NCBI GenBank assembly: GCA_023259875.1 | Contig: JALRFL010000020.1 | Coordinates: forward strand, 1-10,587 | DNA from: Alphaproteobacteria bacterium | GTDB lineage: Bacteria; Pseudomonadota; Alphaproteobacteria; Puniceispirillales; UBA1172 | DNA: 10,587 nucleotides | Reading direction: 5' to 3' | Shown: piece after piece, positions 1-7,703 of the stretch | Numbering within the stretch: the stretch's first letter is position 1 | Layout of the letters: each line of letters begins with the position of its first letter | Made by a program: the position numbers and the translations under genes | The notes under the pieces: generated by a model | What the model saw: the letters and a program-made list of their open reading frames with translations, nothing else | The model's database searches: none | What the model was told of the DNA's origin: nothing

Positions 1-368
1 GTTATTTTCATCACTGACTCTTGAATATTTTCCTGATCAAGGGAAATAACAGCATCGGCACCATCATTTCTAAGGATTTCAGCCTGCTGCCTTTTGCGAA
101 CAATATTTATGGTTTTAAAACCAAACCTTTTACCCAATCGAACAATCATTCTTCCCAAAGCACCAGTTGCCGCTGATTGCAACAACCATGCGCCTCCGGG
201 TACTTTTAATACTTTTTGTGTCATCACATACGCAGTCGCTGGATTAACAAAAAACGAAGCAGCCTGCTGGTCTGAAAGATAGGAAGGAACCGGAACAGCC
301 TGGCGAGCGGGAATGATGATTTTTTTTCCATCTTTTTGCCTTTCATAACTCAGGCTATGCCCATTGTC
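1..368 (-). pseudogene. 5'-truncated MDR-family (zinc-type alcohol dehydrogenase / quinone or enoyl reductase) fragment
   Basis: Read on the minus strand, the frame opens after a TAA at 369-371 and runs 122 codons to the window edge, where the 3' end is cut off. The translation contains IIIPARQAVPVP, then a stretch ending FFVNPATAYVM, then WLLQSAATGALGRMIVRLGKRFG and RNDGADAVIS. This is the junction and nucleotide-binding Rossmann fold of the medium-chain dehydrogenase/reductase family, closest in style to quinone oxidoreductase and 2-enoyl-CoA reductase types, which reduce C=C or C=O bonds with NAD(P)H. In that family the block lies after roughly 110 residues of GroES-like catalytic domain, which is absent here. 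The first in-frame ATG or GTG is at 223-228, inside the conserved part, and no ribosome binding site precedes the frame. Only 37 bases separate the upstream stop from the end of acpS, so the missing domain cannot be nearby in another frame. I infer a broken remnant; a rearrangement or assembly join is possible. Confidence 0.7.
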
Positions 369-407
369 TTAATCACAGTGTTTTCTTTGCCTATTCGTTA
401 CTTGGGG

Positions 408-797
408 TTATGGCGCAGAAAACACCACAAATGCAAGTGCCAACCCTGCATCATCTGATAAAGACAGATCCATTTTCCATGTTTGTCCAGCCTTTTGATG
501 GGCTAGGGTTAAGGCTTTGCCGTGCAAATGCACCACAGGGGCGCCTTGCTGATCAGCAAGTATTTCAATATCGGATAACGCGATATCTTCTGCCCGATCC
601 CGATTTAAGGCTTTCCATACAGCCTCTTTTGCAGCGAAACGGGTCGCAAAGAAACGGATTTCACCTGTGTTGCGTTGCTTGGCTTGCTGGCATTCGCCTT
701 GGCTATAAATGCGCTTCAAAAAGGCTTCACCATGGCGTTCAACGCTTTGCTTGATGCGGTCAATGCTGACGATATCCGTGCCGACACCAAGGATCAT
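408..797 (-). CDS. acpS: holo-[acyl-carrier-protein] synthase
   Basis: Transfers the 4'-phosphopantetheine arm from coenzyme A to a serine of apo-acyl carrier protein in the cytoplasm, making ACP active for fatty acid synthesis. The 129-residue product has the usual AcpS length. It shows the N-terminal GVGTDIVSIDRI motif with the metal-binding aspartate at residue 8, and the second core motif RFAAKEAVWKAL with the metal-binding glutamate at residue 58. The later LSLSDD (111-116) fits the family's short conserved strand, where SLS followed by H or D is usual. The start ATG overlaps the pdxJ stop as ATGA (794-797), so translation is probably coupled to pdxJ. It is the last intact gene of the rsh-pdxJ-acpS run. 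The lepB gene I would expect downstream in alphaproteobacteria is not there. Confidence 0.95.
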   Translation of the reverse strand: MILGVGTDIVSIDRIKQSVERHGEAFLKRIYSQGECQQAKQRNTGEIRFFATRFAAKEAVWKALNRDRAEDIALSDIEILADQQGAPVVHLHGKALTLAHQKAGQTWKMDLSLSDDAGLALAFVVFSAP

Positions 798-1552
798 GAC
801 GACCGCGCCTCATCCATCAGCCGCCGCATCGTGATAATGGCGTTGCCCAAACCTGACATAATCGCCTCACCAATGAGGAAATGCCCGATATTCAGCTCAA
901 CCACCTGTGGGATAGCGGCAATCGGGCCAACATTATCAAACCGCAAGCCATGCCCAGCGTGACATTCTAAGCCTAATTGCTCGGTCATCTTGGCGCCGGC
1001 GACGATGCGCTGATATTCCGCATCATGGTCATCTCCTGCTGGCAAATCGCAATACCGACCCGTATGAAGTTCCACAATATCTGCCCCAAGATCAGCGGCG
1101 GCGCGAAGCTGATCTTGATCGGCTTCAACAAAAAGGGAAAGCCGGATGCCTTGGTCTTTAAGAGCCGTCATAATCGGGGCTAAACGGCGGCGTTGCCCCA
1201 CCACATCCAATCCTCCCTCGGTGGTAATTTCCATCCGGTTTTCCGGCACAATACAGGCCGCGTTCGGGCGCGTGATAAGGGCAATATCGCGCATAGCCTC
1301 AGTCGCTGCCATTTCAAGGTTAAGGGGCAAAGTGATGTTTTCCTTTATCGCTTTGAGATCGCTTTCACGAATATGACGCCGATCCTCGCGAAGATGCGCG
1401 GTAATCCCATCTGCCCCGGCCTGTTCCGCGATCAAAGCCGCGTTCACAGGGTCAGGATGCAACCCACCACGCGCATTACGAATGGTAGCAACATGATCAA
1501 TATTAACCCCTAGCCGCAACCGGCCAGAGTCATGAGGAGATAATGCCGCCAT
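794..1552 (-). CDS. pdxJ: pyridoxine 5'-phosphate synthase
   Basis: Condenses 3-amino-1-hydroxyacetone phosphate with 1-deoxy-D-xylulose 5-phosphate to pyridoxine 5'-phosphate, the ring-closing step of the DXP-dependent vitamin B6 route. The 252-residue TIM-barrel protein carries the family signatures in order: LGVNIDHVATIRNARGG (14-30), GADGITAHLREDRRHI (46-61), NLEMAAT (78-84), VPENRMEITTEGGLDV (102-117), ELHTGRY (161-167), HAGHGL (198-203) and ELNIGHFLIGEA (219-230). His53, Glu80 and His201 line up with the E. coli catalytic residues His45, Glu72 and His193. The start ATG shares one base with the rsh stop (TAATG at 1550-1554), and the end overlaps acpS, so expression is probably coupled on both sides. 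An N-terminal extension of about eight residues relative to E. coli is unremarkable. Confidence 0.97.
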   Translation of the reverse strand: MAALSPHDSGRLRLGVNIDHVATIRNARGGLHPDPVNAALIAEQAGADGITAHLREDRRHIRESDLKAIKENITLPLNLEMAATEAMRDIALITRPNAACIVPENRMEITTEGGLDVVGQRRRLAPIMTALKDQGIRLSLFVEADQDQLRAAADLGADIVELHTGRYCDLPAGDDHDAEYQRIVAGAKMTEQLGLECHAGHGLRFDNVGPIAAIPQVVELNIGHFLIGEAIMSGLGNAIITMRRLMDEARSS

Positions 1553-3681
1553 TATATTTTTTCCCGTTCGACACTTTCGACAAATTTGCTGGATCGCATG
1601 GCTGCCAAAATTGCGTTGAGATGCCGAATATGGGTCACCTCAACATCAAGCTGAAAGCGAAAGAAATCGCTTGAGCGTTCCAACAAATGAATGTTGCTAA
1701 TATTGCCATCATACTGGCTGATCAGCATGGTAATTGCGGCTAGACTACCCGGTTCATTTAGCAAAACAACAATCATGCGTCCGGTGACGCGCGCGGGGCC
1801 CTCTTTATTCCATTCAATATCCAGCCATAATTCCGGCATGGTGTTAAACTTCTCTAGCACCGAACAATCGACCCGATGCACGGTTATGCCCTTACCCGTT
1901 GTGATAATGCCGACAATGCGTTCCCCCGGCAAAGGGTAACAGCAACTGCCATGATGCACCGCCATACCGGGCACGAGGCCTTTGATATCAAGGGCTGGAT
2001 CAGCTTTCTTTTTGGCTCGCTTGGCTGATTTCGATACTGGCCGCAATTCGGGGTAAAGTTTTGCCAACACATGAATTGGCTTGACGCCACCTTCGCCAAT
2101 CAAGGCATAAAGATGCTGAACACTCTCTGCCTCAAAACTCAATAAGCATGGCTCAAGCATATGATCAGCAATTTCAATCCCGTGTTGACGGCTAGCTTTG
2201 GAAAACAGCGCCCTGCCTAGGCGCGAAAACTCGGCCTCTTTTTTCAAGCGCAGAAACCGCCGCAAGGCAGATTTCGCCCGTCCAGTGACCATAAAATCTT
2301 CCCATTCCGCGCTTGGGATAGCGCTTGGGCTGGTGATGATTTCCACCTGATCCCCATTGCTGAGGGTAGTGGCAAGCTGGCGATGCTTGCCATTGATGCG
2401 GACGCCAACACAAGTGTTGCCAATATCCGAATGAACCGCATAAGCAAAATCAATAGCCGTCGCCTGACGCGGCAAGGGGATAATTTTACCCTTTGGGGTA
2501 AAGCAAAATACCTGATCGCTATACATTTCTAGCTGTGTGTTTTCTAAAAACTCTTCAGCAGTTTCGGATCGGCTAGAAATATCCAGCAAATCATTCAGCC
2601 AGTTAAAGCCTCTGATTTCCCGATGATCAACATGGCTTTGCTTGGATTTATACCGCCAATGCGCCGCGACCCCATCTTCGGCGATGCGGTGCATATCTTC
2701 GGTGCGAATTTGTATTTCAATCTTCTTTTTGAACGGGCCGATGATTGACGTGTGAAGCGATTGGTATTTATTTGGCTTTGGGGTGGAAATATAATCTTTG
2801 AACCGCCCCATGACCGTGGGGTAATGGACATGAAGAAACCCTAACGCCTGATAGCAGGCCGGAATATCCTTGACGATAATACGAAACGCCATGACATCAG
2901 AAAGCTCTTCCATATCGACATTTTTACTTTGGGTTTTGCGCCAAATGGAAAACAGCGTCTTAGCCCGGCCAGTCACTTGACAGGAAATTCCCGACGCCTT
3001 GAGATGCGCGCTCAATTCCCCGATAATTTTTTCAATAATATCTTTTGAGCTTTCGGTAAGATATTCTAGCCGCGACTGAATGGATTCCCGTGGTTGAGGA
3101 TGCAAAACCTCAAACGCTCTATCTTCTAATTCATGCTGAAGACTGGTAAGCCCAATGCGTTCAGCCAAAGGGGCAAAAATATTCAAGGTTTCGCTTGCGA
3201 TGCGGTCGCGTTTGTCTTCGTTCTTAATGGCAAAAATCGTTCGCATATTATGGGTGCGATCAGCCAATTTCACCAGCAGCACGCGGATATCGTTACTCAT
3301 CGCCATGACAAGTTTGCGGACATTTTCCGCCTGTTTATTGTCACTTTGCATTTCCATTTTGGTGAGTTTAGTCACCCCATCGACCAATTCTGCGATTTCA
3401 GGGGAAAACCCCTTATTGATCTGATCCAGTGTGATTTCCGTGTCTTCAACCACATCATGCAAAAGGGCGGTAATAATGGTGGAGGGGTCTAAATGCATAT
3501 CCGCCAGAATGGTCGCCACTTCCACCGGATGGGTGTAATAAGGCTCACCCGATGATCGTTTTTGGCCTTCATGCGCTTGCTGGCAAAACTTATACGCACG
3601 ATCAATCATCTCGACATCAAGACTAGGATAAAAAGGCTTGATCCGGTCAGAAAGTTCAGCAGCAGATACAATGGTAGACAT
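1552..3681 (-). CDS. rsh: bifunctional (p)ppGpp synthetase/hydrolase, RelA/SpoT homologue
   Basis: Cytoplasmic alarmone enzyme that makes and degrades (p)ppGpp during the stringent response. The 709 residues match the long-form Rel/Spo layout. The HD hydrolase domain (about 25-180) has His51, the pair His75-Asp76 in ALLHDVVEDT, and KLADRTHNMRT (138-148). The synthetase domain (about 235-345) has GRAKTLFSIWRK, ELSDVMAFRII, RFKDYISTPKPNKYQSLHT (293-311) and EIQIRTEDMHRIAEDGVAAHW. The TGS domain (about 388-450) has VFCFTPKGKIIPLP, a conserved Cys-Cys region has GSCCYPLPGERIVGI (578-592), and the C-terminal ACT domain starts near 635. Intact HD residues plus the basic RFKD type of synthetase motif point to a bifunctional enzyme rather than a hydrolase-dead RelA; this is read from motifs only. 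It lies 85 bases downstream of rpoZ and shares a base with pdxJ. Its own ribosome site is weak (GAAG just before the ATG). Confidence 0.96.
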   Translation of the reverse strand: MSTIVSAAELSDRIKPFYPSLDVEMIDRAYKFCQQAHEGQKRSSGEPYYTHPVEVATILADMHLDPSTIITALLHDVVEDTEITLDQINKGFSPEIAELVDGVTKLTKMEMQSDNKQAENVRKLVMAMSNDIRVLLVKLADRTHNMRTIFAIKNEDKRDRIASETLNIFAPLAERIGLTSLQHELEDRAFEVLHPQPRESIQSRLEYLTESSKDIIEKIIGELSAHLKASGISCQVTGRAKTLFSIWRKTQSKNVDMEELSDVMAFRIIVKDIPACYQALGFLHVHYPTVMGRFKDYISTPKPNKYQSLHTSIIGPFKKKIEIQIRTEDMHRIAEDGVAAHWRYKSKQSHVDHREIRGFNWLNDLLDISSRSETAEEFLENTQLEMYSDQVFCFTPKGKIIPLPRQATAIDFAYAVHSDIGNTCVGVRINGKHRQLATTLSNGDQVEIITSPSAIPSAEWEDFMVTGRAKSALRRFLRLKKEAEFSRLGRALFSKASRQHGIEIADHMLEPCLLSFEAESVQHLYALIGEGGVKPIHVLAKLYPELRPVSKSAKRAKKKADPALDIKGLVPGMAVHHGSCCYPLPGERIVGIITTGKGITVHRVDCSVLEKFNTMPELWLDIEWNKEGPARVTGRMIVVLLNEPGSLAAITMLISQYDGNISNIHLLERSSDFFRFQLDVEVTHIRHLNAILAAMRSSKFVESVEREKI

Positions 3682-3766
3682 ATCTTCAGAATCGCACTAA
3701 ATCACGCCTTCTGCAAAGCAAAAATGGCAATACTGAAATAATTTATCAACCCATGACAGGCAGGAA

Positions 3767-4240
3767 TTATAGGTCAGCCTTGCTAGCGGTTTCGTCGCTA
3801 TCGCCAAATCCACCTTCATCGGCGAAACTGCCTTCGTCTGAAAAGTCGGGGCTAGCGGTTTCAGTTTCAGGGGCAGCATCTGCACTATCACTAGTTTCAA
3901 TTTGCATCCCCATAGCGTCATCCATATCTGTATCCGCATCCGAGGAAAACGCCGCCATATCGTCTTGTGCGATACTAGCCGCCTCATCATTGCTGGTCTG
4001 CTCTTCTTCGCGGCGGCTAATCTGTTGCAAGCTCTTGATCAGCTCTTCTTGAATTTCTTCGGTTGAGATGGAAACATTAGCAATCTCACGCAAGGCAACA
4101 ACCGGGTTTTTATCGTTGTCACGATCTACGGTCAGGGGATCACCAGAGGAAATGCCACGCGCTCTTTGAGCGGCAGTCAAAACAAGCTCAAAGCGGTTGC
4201 TGATTTTTTCAATGCAATCTTCAACGGTGACGCGGGCCAT
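3767..4240 (-). CDS. rpoZ: DNA-directed RNA polymerase omega subunit
   Basis: Small RNA polymerase subunit that helps fold and hold beta' and, in proteobacteria, contributes to a ppGpp binding site. The N-terminal 75 residues are typical: MARVTVEDCIEKISNRFELV, then LTAAQRARGI, then NPVVALREIA (45-54) and an EEIQEELIKSLQ helix. Residues 81-157 form a tail with 23 aspartates and glutamates and a single lysine; it is rich in Ser and Ala and contains a short repeating pattern FSDEG, FADEG, FGDSDE. E. coli omega has about 91 residues. Alphaproteobacterial omegas are often longer and acidic at the end, but at 157 residues this one is long. A GGAG ribosome site (4249-4252) lies eight bases before the ATG, with a good promoter further upstream. 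Its position next to rsh is the familiar rpoZ-spoT pairing. Confidence 0.95.
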   Translation of the reverse strand: MARVTVEDCIEKISNRFELVLTAAQRARGISSGDPLTVDRDNDKNPVVALREIANVSISTEEIQEELIKSLQQISRREEEQTSNDEAASIAQDDMAAFSSDADTDMDDAMGMQIETSDSADAAPETETASPDFSDEGSFADEGGFGDSDETASKADL

Positions 4241-4274
4241 AACGATGTCTCCAAGTTTTCAAGGAATGAAACCG

Positions 4275-4303
4275 CTTATAATGAATTTATTGGCAAAAGA
4301 CAA
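4275..4303 (-). promoter_or_regulatory. sigma70-type promoter for rpoZ (and probably rsh-pdxJ-acpS)
   Basis: On the minus strand, TTGTCT (4298-4303) and TATAAG (4275-4280) are separated by exactly 17 bases, matching the -35 and -10 consensus at 4 of 6 and 5 of 6 positions. A start near 4267 would leave a leader of about 27 bases before the rpoZ ATG, including the GGAG site. It lies in the 115-base gap after folK, so rpoZ need not depend on folK transcription. Read from sequence only. Confidence 0.6.
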
Positions 4304-4355
4304 CACTTGAAGAACATTTGTCATACCGCTTCCTCTGGCGGTTGCTGAGACTGGG

Positions 4356-4856
4356 TTATTCTGGATGAATATTCTGATCTTTCAGCTCAGCGATCAAATC
4401 ATCAATACCGCGGCCAGTCTGGGGATGCACCCAATCGCTGGCAAGATCGCGCAGTGGATACAGCACAAAAGCCCTCTGATCCATGCGTGGATGCGGCAGG
4501 ATAGGATCACTGCCATTGATCTGACCCGCATAATCAATAATATCGATATCAATGACTCTCGCTTCGTTGCGGACAAGGCGGACACGGCCCATCTCTGCCT
4601 CAACATTGTGGATGCGTTGGATCAGATCACTGGGGCTAAGGTCTGTCTTTATCTTGAGCACAGCATTATAAAACCATGGCTGATCCGAGACAGGAACAGG
4701 TTCGGTGCGATACCACGGGGAAATGGCTTCAAGGGAAATCGCCCCATCAGCGGTCAGATAATCAATCGCCGCCAAACATCCTGATTTAGGATTGTCATGT
4801 CCGGATATTGACAAATTTGCCCCTATGCCTAAGTATATACCAACATGTTTTGACAT
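4356..4856 (-). CDS. folK: 2-amino-4-hydroxy-6-hydroxymethyldihydropteridine diphosphokinase (HPPK)
   Basis: Transfers pyrophosphate from ATP to 6-hydroxymethyl-7,8-dihydropterin, giving the substrate for dihydropteroate synthase in folate synthesis. The 166-residue protein has the N-terminal glycine motif YLGIGANL (8-15), WYRTEPVPVSDQPWFYNAV (48-66) for pterin binding, the metal-binding VIDIDIIDY with Asp103 and Asp105, and the closing LPHPRMDQRAFVLYPL (120-135). All are standard for single-domain HPPK. The usual folate partners folB and folP are not adjacent. The gene begins at the divergent region shared with the NYN-domain gene and has only a weak ribosome site. Downstream, a short imperfect hairpin (ACCGC/GCGGT, around 4325-4342) lacks a T-run, so transcription may continue into rpoZ. 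Confidence 0.95.
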   Translation of the reverse strand: MSKHVGIYLGIGANLSISGHDNPKSGCLAAIDYLTADGAISLEAISPWYRTEPVPVSDQPWFYNAVLKIKTDLSPSDLIQRIHNVEAEMGRVRLVRNEARVIDIDIIDYAGQINGSDPILPHPRMDQRAFVLYPLRDLASDWVHPQTGRGIDDLIAELKDQNIHPE

Positions 4857-5052
4857 TTTTATTTTACCAAATTGTTGTGCATCTTTAGAACCGTCATGAG
4901 TTCTTATATCTGACCAAGTTCGATTAAAGCCATTTGTATATAGATTATCCGGCCATGATCAATATGTTGCATCAATAATATTTACCATTGCATAAATCCC
5001 AAAACATGAAGCCGCATAAATTAACCTACGAAATTATAGATAAGACCGGACC
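4857..5052. other. divergent intergenic region, folK / NYN-domain gene
   Basis: This AT-rich 196-base region must hold the promoters for folK (leftward) and the NYN gene (rightward). I looked for paired -35/-10 boxes on both strands and found only isolated -10-like words: TATAGA at 5035-5040, TATATA near 4940 and GATAAT on the minus strand near 4945. None has a good -35 box at 16-18 bases. An imperfect palindrome, TGATCAATATGTTGCATCA (about 4957-4975), could be an operator but is weak. No open frame here looks coding. Confidence 0.4.
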
Positions 5053-5643
5053 ATGCTAAACATTAAACCTGATGAACGCTTTGCCGTCTTTATTGACGGC
5101 TCTAATTTCCATGCCACCACAAAGGCTCTCAACTTTGATGTTGACTTTGAACGCTTGCTCAAAGAATTGCGCCACTGCGGCCAGTTAATCCGCGCCTATT
5201 ATTATACCGCCCTGCCAGATAATAATGAGTATTCGCCGATCAAGCGGATTGCAGATTGGCTGGATTATAATGGCTATACTGTTGTCTCAAAGCCATGGCG
5301 CGATTTCACCAACGCCGAAACCGGCCATCGCCGGATCAAAGGCAACATGGATATGGAATTGGCCTTAGATATGATCAAGCTTGCTGATCATGTTAATCAT
5401 GTGGTGCTGTTTTCCGGGGATGGTGATTTTTGCAGACTTTTACAAGAAGTGCAGGATAAAGGCGTAAGGGTCACGGTAATATCTTCAATGAAACCTCGCC
5501 CTTCGCTTATCGCGGATAGCTTGCGCCGGCAGGCTGATGATTTTATTGAGGTCGATGATATCCGTGATCTCATTGCGCGCGATAACATTCCTGACCATGA
5601 TGACTATGAAGATGATATTGGCGAAGCCGTTGTTCTCAAATAA
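5053..5643 (+). CDS. NYN-domain (LabA/DUF88-like) PIN-fold putative ribonuclease
   Basis: The 196-residue protein has the NYN layout: FAVFIDGSNFHA near the N-terminus with Asp15 and Asn18, KGNMDMELALDMI (96-108) with Asp100 and Asp106, and VVLFSGDGDFCRLL (117-130) with Asp123 and Asp125. It then has a C-terminal segment, SLRRQADDFIEVDDI, typical of the LabA subgroup. These acidic residues form the metal site of PIN-like nucleases, so a metal-dependent RNase activity is likely but not shown, and the cellular substrate is unknown. The last 20 residues are very acidic (DHDDYEDDIGE). It lies 17 bases before the uracil-DNA glycosylase gene on the same strand and is probably co-transcribed with it; this pairing recurs in alphaproteobacteria near folK and smpB. 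The predicted ATG has no strong ribosome site, but the conserved N-terminus supports it. Confidence 0.88.
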   Translation: MLNIKPDERFAVFIDGSNFHATTKALNFDVDFERLLKELRHCGQLIRAYYYTALPDNNEYSPIKRIADWLDYNGYTVVSKPWRDFTNAETGHRRIKGNMDMELALDMIKLADHVNHVVLFSGDGDFCRLLQEVQDKGVRVTVISSMKPRPSLIADSLRRQADDFIEVDDIRDLIARDNIPDHDDYEDDIGEAVVLK

Positions 5644-5660
5644 CCAGTGCCGATATCATC

Positions 5661-6305
5661 ATGTCTGATCCCATAAATCCCCCTCAAGACTGTCAATTAT
5701 GCCCAAGGTTGGCTGATTTCCGGCGGCAACAGCAAGACAAATACCCGGATTGGTACAATGCGCCAGTGCATGGGTTTGGTGCATTGGATGCGGCGGTGGC
5801 AATCGTGGGGTTAGCCCCAGGGTTAAAAGGGGCAAACCGCACAGGCCGCCCCTTCACAGGGGATTTTGCAGGGGATTTGCTGTTTAAGATGATGCTCAAG
5901 CATGGCTGGGCCAGAGGTGAGTATAGAGCGCGAACCGATGATGGCCTTGTTTTAGATAAGGCCCGAATAATCAATGCCGTGCGTTGCCTGCCGCCACAAA
6001 ACAAACCTAACCCTGATGAGATTAAAAACTGCCGCCCTTTTCTCGCTCGTGATCTGACGCAGATGAAAAATATTAAGGTCTATTTTACCTTAGGGCAGAT
6101 TGCCCATCACACCTTGCTAGATATGTTGGGATTAAAGCGGCGTGACTATCCCTTTCGGCATCATGGGGAATGGCAACTGGATCAAGGTCAGATGATCATC
6201 TCATCCTATCATTGTTCACGCTATAACACCCAGACCGGACGCTTAACCGAGGATATGTTTGATCAGATTTTTTGCCGCATTAACGCGATTATTGATCACC
6301 CTTAA
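5661..6305 (+). CDS. family 5 uracil-DNA glycosylase (UdgB type), iron-sulfur
   Basis: Excises uracil and possibly other deaminated bases from DNA, starting base excision repair. The 214-residue protein has the family 5 signature GLAPGLKGANRTGRPFTGD (50-68), which lacks the polar catalytic residue of classical Ung enzymes, and the second active-site motif SYHCSRYNTQTGRLT (182-196). Four cysteines in the family arrangement, Cys11 and Cys14 (CQLC), Cys109 (AVRCLPP) and Cys124 (KNCRPF), should hold a 4Fe-4S cluster. The HCS form replaces the more general HPS of motif 2; I believe related alphaproteobacterial proteins share it, so it is probably a subgroup trait. It follows the NYN gene by 17 bases, and its last 17 bases overlap the convergent smpB tail. 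Confidence 0.9.
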   Translation: MSDPINPPQDCQLCPRLADFRRQQQDKYPDWYNAPVHGFGALDAAVAIVGLAPGLKGANRTGRPFTGDFAGDLLFKMMLKHGWARGEYRARTDDGLVLDKARIINAVRCLPPQNKPNPDEIKNCRPFLARDLTQMKNIKVYFTLGQIAHHTLLDMLGLKRRDYPFRHHGEWQLDQGQMIISSYHCSRYNTQTGRLTEDMFDQIFCRINAIIDHP

Positions 6306-6753
6306 GAACCCTTGCTTTCTGGCGATCCCAGTCCCGTTTTTTGATCGCTTCGCGCTTATCATGTTTTTTGCGGCCTTTCGCCAGACCAAGCGCGACCTTT
6401 GCCAAACCCCTATCGTTAAAATAAAGGCTCAATGGCACAATGGTCATGCCATCGCGATTGATATGCCCTAGCAATTTGTTTTGTTCTTTTTTATTGAGCA
6501 ATAAGGCGCGGTGCCGCTTAGGGTCATGATTGTCTCTGGCGCCTTCGTATTCCGGAATATTGGCATTGATCAGGATAAGCCTTCCCCGTTCTTCGCCGGC
6601 ATAGGCCTCAGTGATGCTGGCTCTGCCTCGGCGGAGGGATTTGACCTCACTGCCAAACAAAACAAGTCCGGCCTCAATGGTCTCAATAATTTCATAATCG
6701 TGTCGTGCTTTACGGTTTTCCGCAACACGGCCCACTGAAATGGTTGAGGCCAT
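6289..6753 (-). CDS. smpB: SsrA-binding protein, trans-translation
   Basis: Binds tmRNA and brings it to stalled ribosomes, releasing them and tagging the unfinished protein for degradation. The 154-residue protein is typical: VAENRKARHDYEIIETIEAG (10-29), then LVLFGSEVKSLRRGRASI, the barrel segment ILINANIPEYEGA, and the basic tail AKGRKKHDKREAIKKRDWDR (124-143), which folds into the decoding centre. A GAGGAG ribosome site (6759-6764) lies five bases before the ATG. It follows dapA by 20 bases and is probably co-transcribed with it. Its 3' end overlaps the convergent glycosylase gene by 17 bases. No tmRNA gene (ssrA) was seen in the window. Confidence 0.96.
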   Translation of the reverse strand: MASTISVGRVAENRKARHDYEIIETIEAGLVLFGSEVKSLRRGRASITEAYAGEERGRLILINANIPEYEGARDNHDPKRHRALLLNKKEQNKLLGHINRDGMTIVPLSLYFNDRGLAKVALGLAKGRKKHDKREAIKKRDWDRQKARVLKGDQ

Positions 6754-6773
6754 GGCATCTCCTCACAAAGGGG

Positions 6774-7667
6774 TTATGCGTTTATCAGGCCAGCATCGCG
6801 CATAGCCTGTTTCACTTTAGTTTTCGAACTCGCGTCAATATCTGTCATTGGCAGGCGCATGTCCTCACCACAAAGGCCCATGAGGCTAGCGGCATATTTC
6901 ACGGGGCCGGGGCTGGATTCACAGAACATGGCGGCATGAAGCGGCATCAACCTTGCGTTGATCGCCATGGCGGTGGCAATATCCCCTGCTTGCCAAGCGG
7001 CGTGCATTTCCGCCAGCAAGCGCGGCGCAATATTCGCCGTCACAGAGATACAGCCATGCCCCCCTGCGGCGCGGAATGGCAAAGCCGTCCCATCTTCACC
7101 AGATAGCATACTAAAGCCGCCACCAATGCGATTGCCAAGCTCTGTTGGTCGTGACAAGTCTTGCGAGCTATCTTTCACCCCGGTGATATTAGGATGTTCT
7201 GCCAATTTGACCATCGTATCTACCGCCATGCTGACCACAGACCGCCCCGGAATATCATAAATAATCACCGGCACATCCGAGGCATCAGCAACAGCTTCAT
7301 AATGCCGCATCAAACCTGCTTGGGTAGGTTTATTATAATAAGGCGTTACCACTAGCACCGCATCAGCGCCAGCCGCGCTGGCATGGCGCACAAAATCCAC
7401 GGCTTCATCGGTGGAATTAGACCCTGCGCCAGCAATAATCGGCACTCGGCCTGCGGCCTCATCAATGCACCATTCGACCACTTGCTTATGCTCATCATGG
7501 CTTAGGGTTGGGGATTCCCCCGTTGTTCCCACAGGGATAAGGCCATTCGTGCCTTCCGCGATTTGCCATGACACCAATTTTCGGAAAGCGGCCTCATCAA
7601 GCGCACCATCTTTGAATGGTGTGATCAGGGCAACATAGGAACCTTGAAATAGCGGCTGTCCGGACAT
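6774..7667 (-). CDS. dapA: 4-hydroxy-tetrahydrodipicolinate synthase
   Basis: Condenses pyruvate with aspartate semialdehyde, the first committed step of lysine and diaminopimelate synthesis, which feeds peptidoglycan. The 297-residue TIM barrel has VALITPFKDGALDE (12-25), the GTTGES loop with Thr48 and Thr49, VVTPYYNKP (106-114) with Tyr111, IIYDIPGRS with Tyr137 and Arg142, and the Schiff-base lysine Lys165 in ITGVKDSS. These match the E. coli active site (Thr44, Thr45, Tyr107, Tyr133, Arg138, Lys161). A later GGHGCISVTANI (202-213) is also standard. A GAGG ribosome site (7677-7680) lies nine bases before the ATG. The gene begins at the divergent region shared with the dehydratase and runs into smpB. 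Confidence 0.96.
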   Translation of the reverse strand: MSGQPLFQGSYVALITPFKDGALDEAAFRKLVSWQIAEGTNGLIPVGTTGESPTLSHDEHKQVVEWCIDEAAGRVPIIAGAGSNSTDEAVDFVRHASAAGADAVLVVTPYYNKPTQAGLMRHYEAVADASDVPVIIYDIPGRSVVSMAVDTMVKLAEHPNITGVKDSSQDLSRPTELGNRIGGGFSMLSGEDGTALPFRAAGGHGCISVTANIAPRLLAEMHAAWQAGDIATAMAINARLMPLHAAMFCESSPGPVKYAASLMGLCGEDMRLPMTDIDASSKTKVKQAMRDAGLINA

Positions 7668-7703
7668 TTGGTTTTACCTCAATATAAAAGCAATGTTTCG
7701 CAT

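Noticed and set aside
410..754. Long plus-strand open frames opposite acpS, pdxJ and rsh
   Set aside because: These are antisense shadows of clearly conserved minus-strand genes; none has a ribosome site or recognisable motifs.
3682..3766. Separate promoter for rsh
   Set aside because: TTGATA is present on the minus strand, but the hexamer 17 bases on is CATTTT, a poor -10, so read-through from the rpoZ promoter is the simpler view.
5021..5036. CtrA-type site (TTAA-N7-TTAA) before the NYN gene
   Set aside because: The first half TTAA is present, but the second half seven bases later reads AATT, so the match is only partial.
5661..6305. Active-site substitution (HCS for HPS) making the glycosylase atypical
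   Set aside because: I believe the HCSRYNT form is common in related alphaproteobacterial members, so it is more likely a subgroup trait than a defect.
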